Shown here in pieces: positions 33,074 through 42,544 of a DNA stretch of 64,000 nucleotides; the first letter of the stretch is position 1, and every line of letters starts with the position of its first letter. Source of the DNA: Planctomycetota bacterium. GTDB taxonomy: Bacteria; Planctomycetota; UBA1135; GCA-002686595. Below the pieces are notes generated by a model. It saw only the letters and a program-made list of their open reading frames with translations. It had not been told where the DNA came from and made no database searches. The DNA lies in NCBI GenBank assembly GCA_021413885.1, contig JAIOPM010000058.1, positions 1 through 64,000 of the forward strand, in the 5' to 3' direction. The position numbers and the translations under genes were made by a program.

Positions 33074-33661
33074 CTACGGCGCCTGCACGGTCGCGATCAG
33101 CTCCGCGAACTTCGGTCGGAGGTCCCACCATCGCTGGCTCCGCTGGGGAGCACCGGTCAGGCGAGCGCGCTTGCACTCGCTTCCGCCGGCCCCTTCGAAT
33201 TCGAGCAGCGTTTGGTTGACGATCCATTCCGCCGTGAGGTTGCCCGTCACCGAGTGCACTTCGATTCTCAGCACCCCATCGACCATGCAGGGTCCGCGAC
33301 CGCATGCGGCGGGTTTCGGAGCATTCAGCGTGGCCGCCACCATCTGCGCGAATTCAGCGGCAGCGACTGGGGCGATCCTTCCGCAATGCACGTCACCTCG
33401 ACTTCGCGTGAATCCGTTGACGCAGGTCACGAATCCGTCGGCCTTCACGGTGGGCAGATGAACGCCGCTCCGGTCATCGTCCTCGAAGTCGATCCACTCG
33501 ACGGAGACCAACGGCTGGTCCCATCGATTGTCGGCGGTGACCCGGACCTCGACGTCGGCGCGCGCGATCGGCGCAGCGACCGACTCGGCGGGCTGGACGC
33601 GGGTGTTCACGGCACACGCGGAGACGGCGACGACGAGGCCGGCGTTCCAGCGAAGCTCCAC
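33074..33661 (-). CDS. Putative lipoprotein of unknown family
   Basis: 195 residues from a GTG at 33661; frames extending upstream run through the neighbouring gene out of phase. Residues 1-16 end in a lipobox AVSAC. The mature part holds four Cys (FVTCVNGF, GDVHCGRI, AACGRGPCMVDG) that could form disulfides. It lies 23 bases downstream of the secretin-N1-like lipoprotein gene, probably on the same transcript. Confidence 0.55.
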   Translation of the reverse strand: MELRWNAGLVVAVSACAVNTRVQPAESVAAPIARADVEVRVTADNRWDQPLVSVEWIDFEDDDRSGVHLPTVKADGFVTCVNGFTRSRGDVHCGRIAPVAAAEFAQMVAATLNAPKPAACGRGPCMVDGVLRIEVHSVTGNLTAEWIVNQTLLEFEGAGGSECKRARLTGAPQRSQRWWDLRPKFAELIATVQAP

Positions 33662-33684
33662 GGTGATGCGCGCGGAAGATGGAG

Positions 33685-33999
33685 CTACTTCTTGATGTCG
33701 AGCTTCGCGATCAACTCGGCGGCAGCGCGGCGTCCGGACTCCGGGCCGTTGACGATCACCGAGTTGGTGCGCACGTCGGCGAGGACGTTGGTGCCCGGAT
33801 CCGAGAGTCGCACGTGGCCGACGATCTGCGCGATGTCGGCTGCGCTCGCGAACTGCAGCGGGATCACGTCGACGCCGAAGTCGGCAGCCTCTCGAGCGGG
33901 TGCACAGGCCTCCACCGTGGGCTGCGGCGCCGGCGCCTGTCTCCGATACGCGGTGCACGAAACCAACAACAGTGAGGCGATCAAGGCGATGCGTTGCAT
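33685..33999 (-). CDS. Lipoprotein with secretin N1-type domain
   Basis: 104 residues from the ATG at 33999. The lipobox is LLVSC (Cys15). Residues 40-104 read DVIPLQFASAADIAQIVGHV and TNVLADVRTNSVIVNGPESG, matching the secretin N1 (NolW-like, PF03958) ring domain normally repeated inside type II/IV secretins. Here it stands alone without a beta-barrel. It may assist assembly of the pilus or secretion apparatus whose minor pilins are encoded at 28-31 kb, but that link is inference. Confidence 0.65.
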   Translation of the reverse strand: MQRIALIASLLLVSCTAYRRQAPAPQPTVEACAPAREAADFGVDVIPLQFASAADIAQIVGHVRLSDPGTNVLADVRTNSVIVNGPESGRRAAAELIAKLDIKK

Positions 34000-34141
34000 G
34001 GGAGAGTCCTTTCGCATTGGGAAGCGACGCTCGCGATCGACGTCGAGGCTCGACCGCTCTTCCCGCCGAACGCCGGTCGTTTGACACATTCTCGACGCGC
34101 GCAGCGGAGCCTCTTCGGCGCGCTCGCTAATCTAGCGCGCC

Positions 34142-37100
34142 ATGTTCCAAAGCTCGAAGCTCTCGTGGGCGGCCTGCGCCGCGGTTCTGTTCCTCACGGC
34201 CCTCTCGTTCGGCGGCGACGACAAGCAGGACGAGAAGAAGGACGACAAGCCCAAGTGGGACGTCCAAGCGGCGCCGGCCGGATCGCACGACGTCGCGCTC
34301 GATCTCGACGAAGGCACGTGGATGAACGTCGACCTCTCGCCCGACGGCGGCGAGATCGTGTTCGACTTGCTCGGCGATCTCTACTTGCTGCCGATCGCCG
34401 GCGGTGAAGCGAAGTCGATCTCGAGCGGGCTCGCGTGGGACATGCAGCCGCGCTTCTCGCCAGACGGCAAGAAGATCGCGTTCACCAGCGACGCTGCCGG
34501 CGGCGACAACCTCTGGGTGATGAACCGCGACGGCTCCGATCGCAAGCAGGTCTCGAAGGAGAGCTATCGCCTGGTCAACAGCCCGACGTGGACGCCCGAC
34601 GGTCAATTCATCGCGGGCCACAAGCACTTCACGTCGCACCGTTCGATCGGCGCGGGCGAAGTCTGGCTCTACCACCTCACCGGCGGCGAAGGTTTGCAGA
34701 TGACGGTCAAGCCGACCGAGCAGAAGGACGTCGGCGAGCCCGCGTTCTCGCCCGACGGCAAGTATCTCTATTGGTCGTTCGACGCGACGCCGGGCAAGAC
34801 CTTCGAGTACAGCAAGGATTCGAACGAGCAGATCTACGCGATCGATCGACTCGACCGGAACACCGGCGAGATCACGCCGCAAGTGCGCGGTCCCGGCGGC
34901 GCGTGTCGGCCGACGCCTTCGCCGGACGGCAAGAGCCTCGCGTTCGTGCGTCGCGTGCGCTTCCAGTCGACGCTCTTCGTGATGGACCTCGCGTCCGGCG
35001 AGATCCGTCCGGTGTGGTCGGGCCTCGAACGCGACATGCAGGAGACGTGGGCGATCCACGGCGTCTATCCGACGATGGCGTGGACGCCGGATGCGAAGTC
35101 GATCGTCGTGTGGGCGGCGGGCAAGCTCTCGCGCATCGACGTCGCGAGCGGCAAGGCCGCGCCGATTCCTTTCCACGTCGCGACGTCGCGCACGCTCGCT
35201 CCTGCGCGACACGAAGAATTCCAAGCCGCGCCGGACGAGTTCGACGTCAAGTGCCTGCGCTGGGTGCGCGTCGCGCCGAAGGGTGAGCGCGTCGTTTACC
35301 AAGCGCTCGGCCATCTCTGGACGCGCGCGCTCCCCGACGGAACGCCGAAGCGTCTGACCGCGCAGAACGATCATTTCGAGTTCATGCCGTCGTTCAGCCG
35401 CGACGGCGCGTCGATCGTGTACACGACGTGGAGCGATCGCGAGCTCGGCTCGGTCCGCGTCGCGCCCGCCGCCGGCGGCGAAGGTCGCAAGGTGACGACC
35501 GAACCCGGCCACTACGTCGATCCCGTCTTCTCGCCCGACGGGAAAACGATCGTGTTCGGCCGCGTTTCGGGCGGAGGCTTGAGCTCACCGACTTGGTCGC
35601 ACGATCCCGGCGTGTACGCGATTGCGACGGCCGGCGGCGAGATGAAGCTCGTCACCAAGAAAGGCGCGACGCCGCAGTTCGCCGCGGAGAACGATCGCGT
35701 CTACCTGACGACGAGCGACGAGGACGGCGAGAACGACAAGGCGACGCTGTTCTCGATCGAGCTCGACGGCTCGGACGAGCGCACGCACCTCGAGAGCGAC
35801 AACGCGACCGACTTCGTGCTCTCGCCCGACGGCAAGTGGGTCGCGTTCTCCGAGCGTTGGCACGCGTACATCGCGCCGTTCGTGCCGACCGGCCGCACGG
35901 TCAAGGTCGGACCGAAGTCGACCTCGCACCCGATCGCCCGCGTGTCGCGCGACTCCGGCGAGAACCTGCAGTTCGCGGGCGATTCGACGAAGCTCTTCTG
36001 GTCGCTCGGGCCGGAACTGTTCGAACGCAAGCTCTCCGACGCCTTCGCGTTCCTCGCGGGCGCACCGGAGAAGTTGCCCGAGCCGCCGACCGAAGGCCGC
36101 AACATCGCGATGCGCGTCGCGGCGGCGAAACCGAGCGGCTCGCTCGCGTTCGTCCACGCGCGCATCGTGACGATGAAGGGCGACGAGGTGATCGAGGATG
36201 GCGCGCTGGTCGTCGAGAAGAACCGCATCACCGCGATCGGGCGCGCGAGCGACGTGAAGCTCCCCGCCGGCGCGACGATCCACGACGCGCGCGGCCTGAC
36301 GATCGTGCCCGGACTGATCGACGTGCACGCGCACGGACCGCAAGCCGCCGACGGTATGCAACCCCAGCAGAACTGGGCGTCGTACGCGAACCTCGCGTTC
36401 GGCGTGACGACGATCCACGATCCGTCGCACGACACCAACGCGATCTTCTCGTCCGCCGAGATGCAACGCGCCGGCCTGATCGTCGCGCCGCGCACGTTCT
36501 CGACCGGCACGATCGTGTACGGCGCCGCGGGCAACATCAAAGCCGAGGTCGATTCGCTCGACGACGCGCGCTCGCACTTGCGGCGCTTGAAGGCGGTCGG
36601 CGCGTTCTCGGTCAAGAGCTACAACCAACCGCGTCGCGAGCAACGGCAAGAGATCCTCGCCGCGGCGCGCGAGCTCGGCATGTTGGTCGTGCCCGAGGGA
36701 GGTTCGCTGCTCCAGCACAACTTGACCCACATGGTCGACGGGCACACGGGCATCGAGCATTCACTCCCCGTCGCGAAGATCTACCGCGACGTCGCGACGT
36801 TGTGGGGCGCGAGCGGTGTCGGCTACACGCCGACGTTGATCGTCGGGTACGGCGGCATCTGGGGCGAGAACTACTTCTACGACACGACCGACGTGTGGAA
36901 GAACGAGCGCTTGATGACGTTCGTGCCGCGCACCGTCGTCGATCCGCGGGCGCGTCGCCGCACCAAGGCTCCGCTCGAGGAGTACAACATTCTCACGAGC
37001 TCGAAGATCTGCAAAGCGATCGTCGACGCCGGCGGACACGTGCAACTCGGCGCGCACGGACAACTCGCGGGCCTCGGCGCGCACTGGGAACTGTGGCTGA

Positions 37101-37462
37101 TCCAATCGAGCGGTCTCACCAACCTCCAAGCGCTGCGCGCCGCGACGCTCGACGGAGCGCGCTACATCGGCATGGGCGCCGATCTCGGTTCGCTCGAGGT
37201 CGGCAAGCTCGCGGACTTCCTCGTGCTCGAGAAGAACCCGCTCGACGACATTCGTAACTCCGAGTCGATCGCGTACACCGTGCTCAACGGCCGCATCTTC
37301 AACGCGCGCACGATGCAGGAGCTCGGCCCCGAAGGCCCCGGCCCGAAGCCGAGCTTCTTCTGGCAGAAGTGGCAAGACGCGTTGCCCGACAAGTTGACGG
37401 ACTGCGGCTGCGCGGCGTGCGGAGCCATCGGCGCTCACGCGTCGCACGGTTCGTATCGCTGA
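34142..37462 (+). CDS. Secreted amidohydrolase with N-terminal TolB/Tricorn-type propeller
   Basis: 1106 residues. A signal peptide ends near LSFGG (25), followed by a Lys/Asp linker. Residues about 50-660 contain repeated blades such as LSPDGGEIVFDLLGDLYLLP, FSPDGKKIAFTSDAAGGDNL and FSPDGKYLYWSFDATPG. From about 670 a metal-dependent hydrolase follows, with GALVVEKNRITAIGRA, the HxH motif His729/His731 in VHAHG and a late KLADFLVLEKNPL segment. The imidazolonepropionase-like family includes dipeptidases and amidases, so an exported peptide or amide hydrolase is likely. TAATCT at 34128-34133 is eight bases before the ATG. Confidence 0.85.
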   Translation: MFQSSKLSWAACAAVLFLTALSFGGDDKQDEKKDDKPKWDVQAAPAGSHDVALDLDEGTWMNVDLSPDGGEIVFDLLGDLYLLPIAGGEAKSISSGLAWDMQPRFSPDGKKIAFTSDAAGGDNLWVMNRDGSDRKQVSKESYRLVNSPTWTPDGQFIAGHKHFTSHRSIGAGEVWLYHLTGGEGLQMTVKPTEQKDVGEPAFSPDGKYLYWSFDATPGKTFEYSKDSNEQIYAIDRLDRNTGEITPQVRGPGGACRPTPSPDGKSLAFVRRVRFQSTLFVMDLASGEIRPVWSGLERDMQETWAIHGVYPTMAWTPDAKSIVVWAAGKLSRIDVASGKAAPIPFHVATSRTLAPARHEEFQAAPDEFDVKCLRWVRVAPKGERVVYQALGHLWTRALPDGTPKRLTAQNDHFEFMPSFSRDGASIVYTTWSDRELGSVRVAPAAGGEGRKVTTEPGHYVDPVFSPDGKTIVFGRVSGGGLSSPTWSHDPGVYAIATAGGEMKLVTKKGATPQFAAENDRVYLTTSDEDGENDKATLFSIELDGSDERTHLESDNATDFVLSPDGKWVAFSERWHAYIAPFVPTGRTVKVGPKSTSHPIARVSRDSGENLQFAGDSTKLFWSLGPELFERKLSDAFAFLAGAPEKLPEPPTEGRNIAMRVAAAKPSGSLAFVHARIVTMKGDEVIEDGALVVEKNRITAIGRASDVKLPAGATIHDARGLTIVPGLIDVHAHGPQAADGMQPQQNWASYANLAFGVTTIHDPSHDTNAIFSSAEMQRAGLIVAPRTFSTGTIVYGAAGNIKAEVDSLDDARSHLRRLKAVGAFSVKSYNQPRREQRQEILAAARELGMLVVPEGGSLLQHNLTHMVDGHTGIEHSLPVAKIYRDVATLWGASGVGYTPTLIVGYGGIWGENYFYDTTDVWKNERLMTFVPRTVVDPRARRRTKAPLEEYNILTSSKICKAIVDAGGHVQLGAHGQLAGLGAHWELWLIQSSGLTNLQALRAATLDGARYIGMGADLGSLEVGKLADFLVLEKNPLDDIRNSESIAYTVLNGRIFNARTMQELGPEGPGPKPSFFWQKWQDALPDKLTDCGCAACGAIGAHASHGSYR

Positions 37463-37487
37463 AGCGTCGTGTCAGAATCGGCGAGCC

Positions 37488-40067
37488 ATGGGCGGCTCGT
37501 CGTCGCGGGACAGGAATCGACGTTCGTTGCGGAGCGTCGCCGTCGCGTGCGTCGTTCTCGCGGTGCTCGTGATCCTCTTCCGAAGCACGCGTTCGAATCG
37601 GCCGTCGATCGTCGCGCCCGACGCCACTACGTCGAGTCCGTCGGCGTTGCGGCACGACGCGCCGGTGACGGAGAACGAACAGGCGCCGGGTCGGAGCGTC
37701 GCGGGAACGCCGGAGACCGCGATCGCCGATGCGATGCCGAACGCCGACGCGAGTCGGCGGCTCGCGCGCATCCTCGGCCGCTTCGTGCTCGAGAACGGTG
37801 ATCCGGTGCCCGGCGTGGCGCTGAGACTCAGCGGTCGTCGCGATCCCCTAGATCTCTCGGTCGTCGCCGAATCCGCGGAGGCGTGGACGGATCTCGAAGC
37901 GCTCTCGGACGACGACGGACGCTTCTTGCTCGGCTTCGAGCCACGCGCGGCGTTCGAGTTCGTGCTCGACGCAGCGGCGAAGGACGCATGCCCGATCCGA
38001 TGGCGGTGGACCGAGTTCCATCCCGGCGACGAACGCGACCTGGGCGACGTCGAGGTGCGGTTCGGTGCGACGATCGTCGGCCGCATTCTCGACGTGAACG
38101 GCGCGCCGCTCTGCGGGCAGACGTGGACGATCCGCGCCTGCTCGCCGTGGCCGAACCTGATCACCGGTCGCGAACCGATCGAAGCGGTGGACGTCAGCGA
38201 TCCCGAAACCGGCGCGTTCCGCATCGAACACGTGCCGCCCGGCCGTGTGCTGCTCCGCGCCGACCGCGGCGAGAGCTACCGATTCGAAGGGCCGACCGTC
38301 GAAGTGCATTCGCAGGACGAGTCGACCGTCGACGTCACGTGTCCGTTCGACGTGTCGAGCTGGATCGCCGTCTCCGTTTCGTGTCTGCCGTTCAGCCGGT
38401 CCATCCACGAGCTCGATGGCGGAGTCGTCGCGCGCGGAAGCGGCATCGTCGCGACGGCGATTCGCATCCCGCTCGAACGCTCGTTCGTCTTCCAAGGACT
38501 GCCGGTCGGAACGTACTCGCTCGAGATCGCGGATCCCAATTTCGTTCCGTGGCGCGCGGACGGGATCGAACTCGGCGCGTGCCTCGAAGCGAAGCTCGCG
38601 GGCAGCGCGTCGGTCCGACTCGCCGTGGTCGATGCGACGAGCGGAAGCCCGATCGAACGCTTCACCGTTCGCACCCGACTGCACGACGACGCATGGCCGG
38701 CCGCGACATTCGCGGTCTTCGACGCGAGACCCGATGGGGATCCGCTCGTGACCGGGCTCCTGCCTCTCCCGCAGACGTTGACGATCTCCGCGCCGGGTTT
38801 CGCGGACGCCGAAGTGCGCGGGCTCGCGCTCGCGCCGAACGAAACACGCGACGTCACCGTGCAACTCTCGCGCGGCGCGCGCATCGTCGGCAGCGTTCTC
38901 GCCGGCGACGGCGAACCTCCGGAGTTTCCCGTCGACGTGCGTCTCGCGCGGCGCGGCACTCCGAGCTCGCACCACGTACAGTTGCTCGAAACCGCGGCCC
39001 ACGCGGAGGGCTCGCGCGTCGTTCGCGCGGTCCGAACGTCCGGCGAGTTCGTTTTCGTTGGCGTCGCGCCCGGCGCCTATCGACTCCAAGCCGGCGTCTC
39101 ACCGGCGCTCCACGGTGTGATCGAGGATGTGTCCGTCGCCGAGGGCGACCACGAGCGTCGAGTGCAGCTCACGCTCCCCGCCTCCGGATTCGTCCACGGT
39201 CGCGTCCTCGCGCCGGAAGGCGCGTCGCTCGCGGGGATTCGGTTGCGCTTCGTCCCCGATTCGTTCCCGGGGGCGACGAAGGGACGAGTCTTCGATTTCG
39301 ATTGGGCGCGCAAGCTCTGCGCGGATCTCGCGGCGGATGGGAGCTACCGCGCGGGTCCGTTGCCCGCCGGCGGCGTGAGCGCGGCGCTCGCGGTCGAGCA
39401 CGTCTTCGTGCCCTCGGGATTCGAAGGCTCGGAGTCGACGACGGGAGACGAGATCGACCTCGGACGCTTCGACCTCACGCCCGGTGCCGACGAGGAACAC
39501 GACTTCGACGTGCGTGACCGCTTCCCGAGTTCGTTGCGATTCACCTTCGACCTGCACGGTCGCTCGCCTTCCGCCGTGGTCGCCGAGTTGTCCGTCGTGC
39601 ACGACACCTACCTGATGACCAGCGCGGCCGGGTCGCTCGACGCCCGAGGAGCCGTGACGCTCGGGCCGGCGATTCCCGGCGATTACGTGCTGTCGCTGCG
39701 TGCGGTCGACGCGAGTTGGATCTGGTTCGCGCCGAACCTGGTGCACGTTTCGTCGAACGAGAGCCGATCGACGAGCTACGACATCGTGCTCGACGACGGC
39801 GAGCTCGCGGTGCGAACGACGAACTCGTCGGATCTTCCCGCGATGCTGTTCCCCCGCATTCGAGCCGACGCTCCTCTCGCGCTCACACCGATCGACGCGA
39901 AACTCGACGCCCGCGGACGGATGCGCGTGTCGCTCCAGCCGGGACGGTATGCGTTCCGATTCCGCCCCGCAGGCGCGGACGCGTCCGTGAAAGTGGTCGT
40001 GCCGTTCGAATGGCCGAGCACGTCCGGCGACGCCGTCGAGGTCGTCCTCCCCGACTCGAGGAAGTAG
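37488..40067 (+). CDS. Membrane-anchored carboxypeptidase-regulatory-like (Ig-fold) repeat protein
   Basis: 859 residues. A single N-terminal helix about 16-32 (VAVACVVLAVLVILF) anchors the protein, with the rest outside the cytoplasm. Several carboxypeptidase-regulatory-like beta-sandwich modules are seen, for example ILGRFVLENGDPVPGVALRL, IVGRILDVNGAPLCGQTWTI and IVGSVLAGDGEPPEFPVDVR and FVHGRVLAPEGASLAGIRLR. No enzyme domain is visible. It probably serves as a surface structural or binding protein. CAGAAT lies nine bases before the ATG. Confidence 0.75.
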   Translation: MGGSSSRDRNRRSLRSVAVACVVLAVLVILFRSTRSNRPSIVAPDATTSSPSALRHDAPVTENEQAPGRSVAGTPETAIADAMPNADASRRLARILGRFVLENGDPVPGVALRLSGRRDPLDLSVVAESAEAWTDLEALSDDDGRFLLGFEPRAAFEFVLDAAAKDACPIRWRWTEFHPGDERDLGDVEVRFGATIVGRILDVNGAPLCGQTWTIRACSPWPNLITGREPIEAVDVSDPETGAFRIEHVPPGRVLLRADRGESYRFEGPTVEVHSQDESTVDVTCPFDVSSWIAVSVSCLPFSRSIHELDGGVVARGSGIVATAIRIPLERSFVFQGLPVGTYSLEIADPNFVPWRADGIELGACLEAKLAGSASVRLAVVDATSGSPIERFTVRTRLHDDAWPAATFAVFDARPDGDPLVTGLLPLPQTLTISAPGFADAEVRGLALAPNETRDVTVQLSRGARIVGSVLAGDGEPPEFPVDVRLARRGTPSSHHVQLLETAAHAEGSRVVRAVRTSGEFVFVGVAPGAYRLQAGVSPALHGVIEDVSVAEGDHERRVQLTLPASGFVHGRVLAPEGASLAGIRLRFVPDSFPGATKGRVFDFDWARKLCADLAADGSYRAGPLPAGGVSAALAVEHVFVPSGFEGSESTTGDEIDLGRFDLTPGADEEHDFDVRDRFPSSLRFTFDLHGRSPSAVVAELSVVHDTYLMTSAAGSLDARGAVTLGPAIPGDYVLSLRAVDASWIWFAPNLVHVSSNESRSTSYDIVLDDGELAVRTTNSSDLPAMLFPRIRADAPLALTPIDAKLDARGRMRVSLQPGRYAFRFRPAGADASVKVVVPFEWPSTSGDAVEVVLPDSRK

Positions 40068-40085
40068 CGAGCCGCCGAGCCGCGC

Positions 40086-42533
40086 TCACTTGTAGAGCTC
40101 GATCTCCGTGAAGCCGATGTGGCCCGCCCACGATTTGCCCGGCGTGCGTTCGACGATGCGGAGTTCGAGGCGCTGCACCGCGGTCGGTTTACCGAACTGG
40201 AGAACAAGCGGTGCGAGTTCGTCGTCGCCGGCCGTGACCTCGAGCACGTCCTTGTTGCGATTGACGCGCACGCTGACGCGGCGCAAGACGTCGTGTTCGC
40301 CGCGCAGGCGCGGATGGGCGCAGTGCGACCACAGCACGAGTTGGCTCGCCTGAATGGGCTTCGGCAGCTCGAGGATCAACATCGGCGCCGGATCGTCGTT
40401 CTTGCACATCCAACGTGAACCTTCGAGCCCGTCGAACGCGCGCTCGCCGACGTCGTCGCCGTTGACCGAACTCGTCGTGACCGTCATTTCTTTGCCGAGC
40501 AACAAGTTCCTCGCGCGCCGCTCGACCAGCTCGTTCATCCACGGCGTCGACAGCCCGAGCGACCGGACCTGCACCGGCTTCGACTCGATCGAACGCGTCG
40601 GTTCCGTCGCATCGACCGGCGCATCGGGCGCGACCAGACGAACGCGCGCAGTGATCGCATACGTCCCCGGATACACGAGTTCGAACTGCGCGCGGAACCG
40701 TTCGCGGCTCCACGCTTTCTTCGGATCGCCGGCAACGCGCGCGAGCACGCGCCCGTCGCACACGTACTCGACGCTCGCGACGCGCAAACCGTCGAGCGCT
40801 CCGCCGCCGTTCTCCGCGAGCACGCGCTCGCCGAAGCCGCCGATCCAGAACTCGAACGCGCCGCGGCCGGCGAACGCGACGCGCACGTCGTCGTCGACCA
40901 CGGCCTTCGTTTGGAAGGACGACTCGAGTCCGCCGGTGACCGGCCGATGTGCGGTCGCGCGCCGCAGGAAGAGCAGCGCGTAGCACGTATCGGTCTCGCC
41001 CGAACGCACCATGCCGCCGTACGGAGTCGACCAGTCGCCATCGGCGTTCTGCTTGGCCAGGAGGAAGCGCGCGCCTTCGACGTACCACGCGTGCGAGCCG
41101 AGTCGATCGAGATCGAGCAACCCGCCGACGCGTTCGACGCCGTAGAGCCAGTAGTAGAGCCACGCCTCCTCGCCGAACGGATGCGCGTCGGCGCGGAAGT
41201 GATGGCCGAGCCACGCGACGCCGAGTTGGATCGCCTTCGCGACTTCCGCGCCTTGGCCGCCGGTCAACTTCGGTCCGAGCGCATCGCGCGCGATCGCGAG
41301 CGCCGAAACTCCGGCCGCGGTCATCGAGCCTTTCGCTCCCGAATCGCCGTTGTAGCGGAAGCCGGCGATCGTGCGTTTGCCGCTGCTCGTGTCCCCCGCC
41401 GCGCGCGCGACGTCGACCGCGATCGGCGTCTCCTGCAGACGCAACACGCCGTCGATCAAGTCGATCCACACCTTCATCGGGACTTCGATGCCCGCGGCGG
41501 CGGCGGCGCGCAGACCGAGCACCGCGTACTGCGTGTTCGAGAGATCGCGTCCCGCTTGCACGTCGGTCCAACGCGTGCCGTTCCACTCGGTCGGATAACT
41601 CCACAGCCCGGAGCGCTGCCAAGCGAGCAACGCCTTCGCGAGCGGCCGCATGCGCTCCTTCGATTTCGGATCGTGCGTCGCTTCGTACGCCATCAACGTG
41701 AGGCCGGTGCTGTACGTCTCGAACGGCGGATGCGCGTCGAGGAAACGCAGCGCGCGGACGAGCGGCGGACTGTCGAGCTCGAGCCCGCTCTTCGACAACG
41801 CGTAGATCGCGAGCGCGGTCTGGCCCGACGGATACTGCGGTTGGCCGCTCGACCACGAACCGTCGCGCTGTTGCGTCGACAACAGATACGCGACGCCGCG
41901 TTCGATCGCGGAGTCGATCGGTACGCGCAACGCTTCGACGTCGGGCGACGGCGCGAGCTCGACGAACGCGCCGCGGATCCGCCAAGCGAGCAGGCGCAAG
42001 CGCGTCTTGCCGGGGCTCACCGACATCCGCCCGACCGCGCCGGCGTGGAAGTCGAACTCGTGGAGCGGCTTGCCGTCGAGCGCGAACGTGACGCGCGCGC
42101 CGCGGCGTTCGACGTCGAGGTCGAAGGCTTCGCCCGGCTTCCACGCGCGCTCCGCGTCGCCGAGCACCGCGAACTTGTCGCCGAAGCGCGGGCCGGCGAG
42201 GACGAGCTTGCGATCGTGATCGTCGAACCCGAGGAACGCGTCGCTCGCGAACGCGAACGCGCTCTGCTGGTCTCCCAGTTGGTCGATCGCGAGCTCGAGG
42301 TGCACGCTGAAGTCCCCCGCGCCGACCTCGAAGCGCGTCGTCACGCGGTTGCCCTCGCCGACGCCTTCGATGCCGCCGGTCTTGAGCGGCGTCCACGGCG
42401 CGCCGACGAACTCGACGTCGCCGAGCGACTTCCCGTCGACGAGCACGCGCTCGATGTCTTGGAACGGCGCGCCCGACGACCGCGCGACGAGAGCGATCGT
42501 CGCGCAGACGGCGACGAAGAAACGGTGGGACAT
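40086..42533 (-). CDS. Secreted terpenoid-cyclase-fold protein with C-terminal discoidin domain
   Basis: 815 residues from the ATG at 42533; longer frames upstream have no signal peptide. The signal peptide ends near RSSGA (18). Residues about 20-200 look like a LamG/jelly-roll module. The middle contains repeats like squalene-hopene cyclase and prenyltransferase alpha-toroids, for example GVAYLLSTQQRDGSWSSGQP and LAKQNADGDWSTPYGG. The C-terminal 140 residues form an F5/8 type C (discoidin) carbohydrate-binding domain (TSSVNGDDVGERAFDGLEGS). The cyclase DXDD and similar acid motifs are absent, so binding rather than cyclisation is likely. It is the last gene of the fucose operon. Confidence 0.75.
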   Translation of the reverse strand: MSHRFFVAVCATIALVARSSGAPFQDIERVLVDGKSLGDVEFVGAPWTPLKTGGIEGVGEGNRVTTRFEVGAGDFSVHLELAIDQLGDQQSAFAFASDAFLGFDDHDRKLVLAGPRFGDKFAVLGDAERAWKPGEAFDLDVERRGARVTFALDGKPLHEFDFHAGAVGRMSVSPGKTRLRLLAWRIRGAFVELAPSPDVEALRVPIDSAIERGVAYLLSTQQRDGSWSSGQPQYPSGQTALAIYALSKSGLELDSPPLVRALRFLDAHPPFETYSTGLTLMAYEATHDPKSKERMRPLAKALLAWQRSGLWSYPTEWNGTRWTDVQAGRDLSNTQYAVLGLRAAAAAGIEVPMKVWIDLIDGVLRLQETPIAVDVARAAGDTSSGKRTIAGFRYNGDSGAKGSMTAAGVSALAIARDALGPKLTGGQGAEVAKAIQLGVAWLGHHFRADAHPFGEEAWLYYWLYGVERVGGLLDLDRLGSHAWYVEGARFLLAKQNADGDWSTPYGGMVRSGETDTCYALLFLRRATAHRPVTGGLESSFQTKAVVDDDVRVAFAGRGAFEFWIGGFGERVLAENGGGALDGLRVASVEYVCDGRVLARVAGDPKKAWSRERFRAQFELVYPGTYAITARVRLVAPDAPVDATEPTRSIESKPVQVRSLGLSTPWMNELVERRARNLLLGKEMTVTTSSVNGDDVGERAFDGLEGSRWMCKNDDPAPMLILELPKPIQASQLVLWSHCAHPRLRGEHDVLRRVSVRVNRNKDVLEVTAGDDELAPLVLQFGKPTAVQRLELRIVERTPGKSWAGHIGFTEIELYK

Positions 42534-42544
42534 CGACCGGGGGA

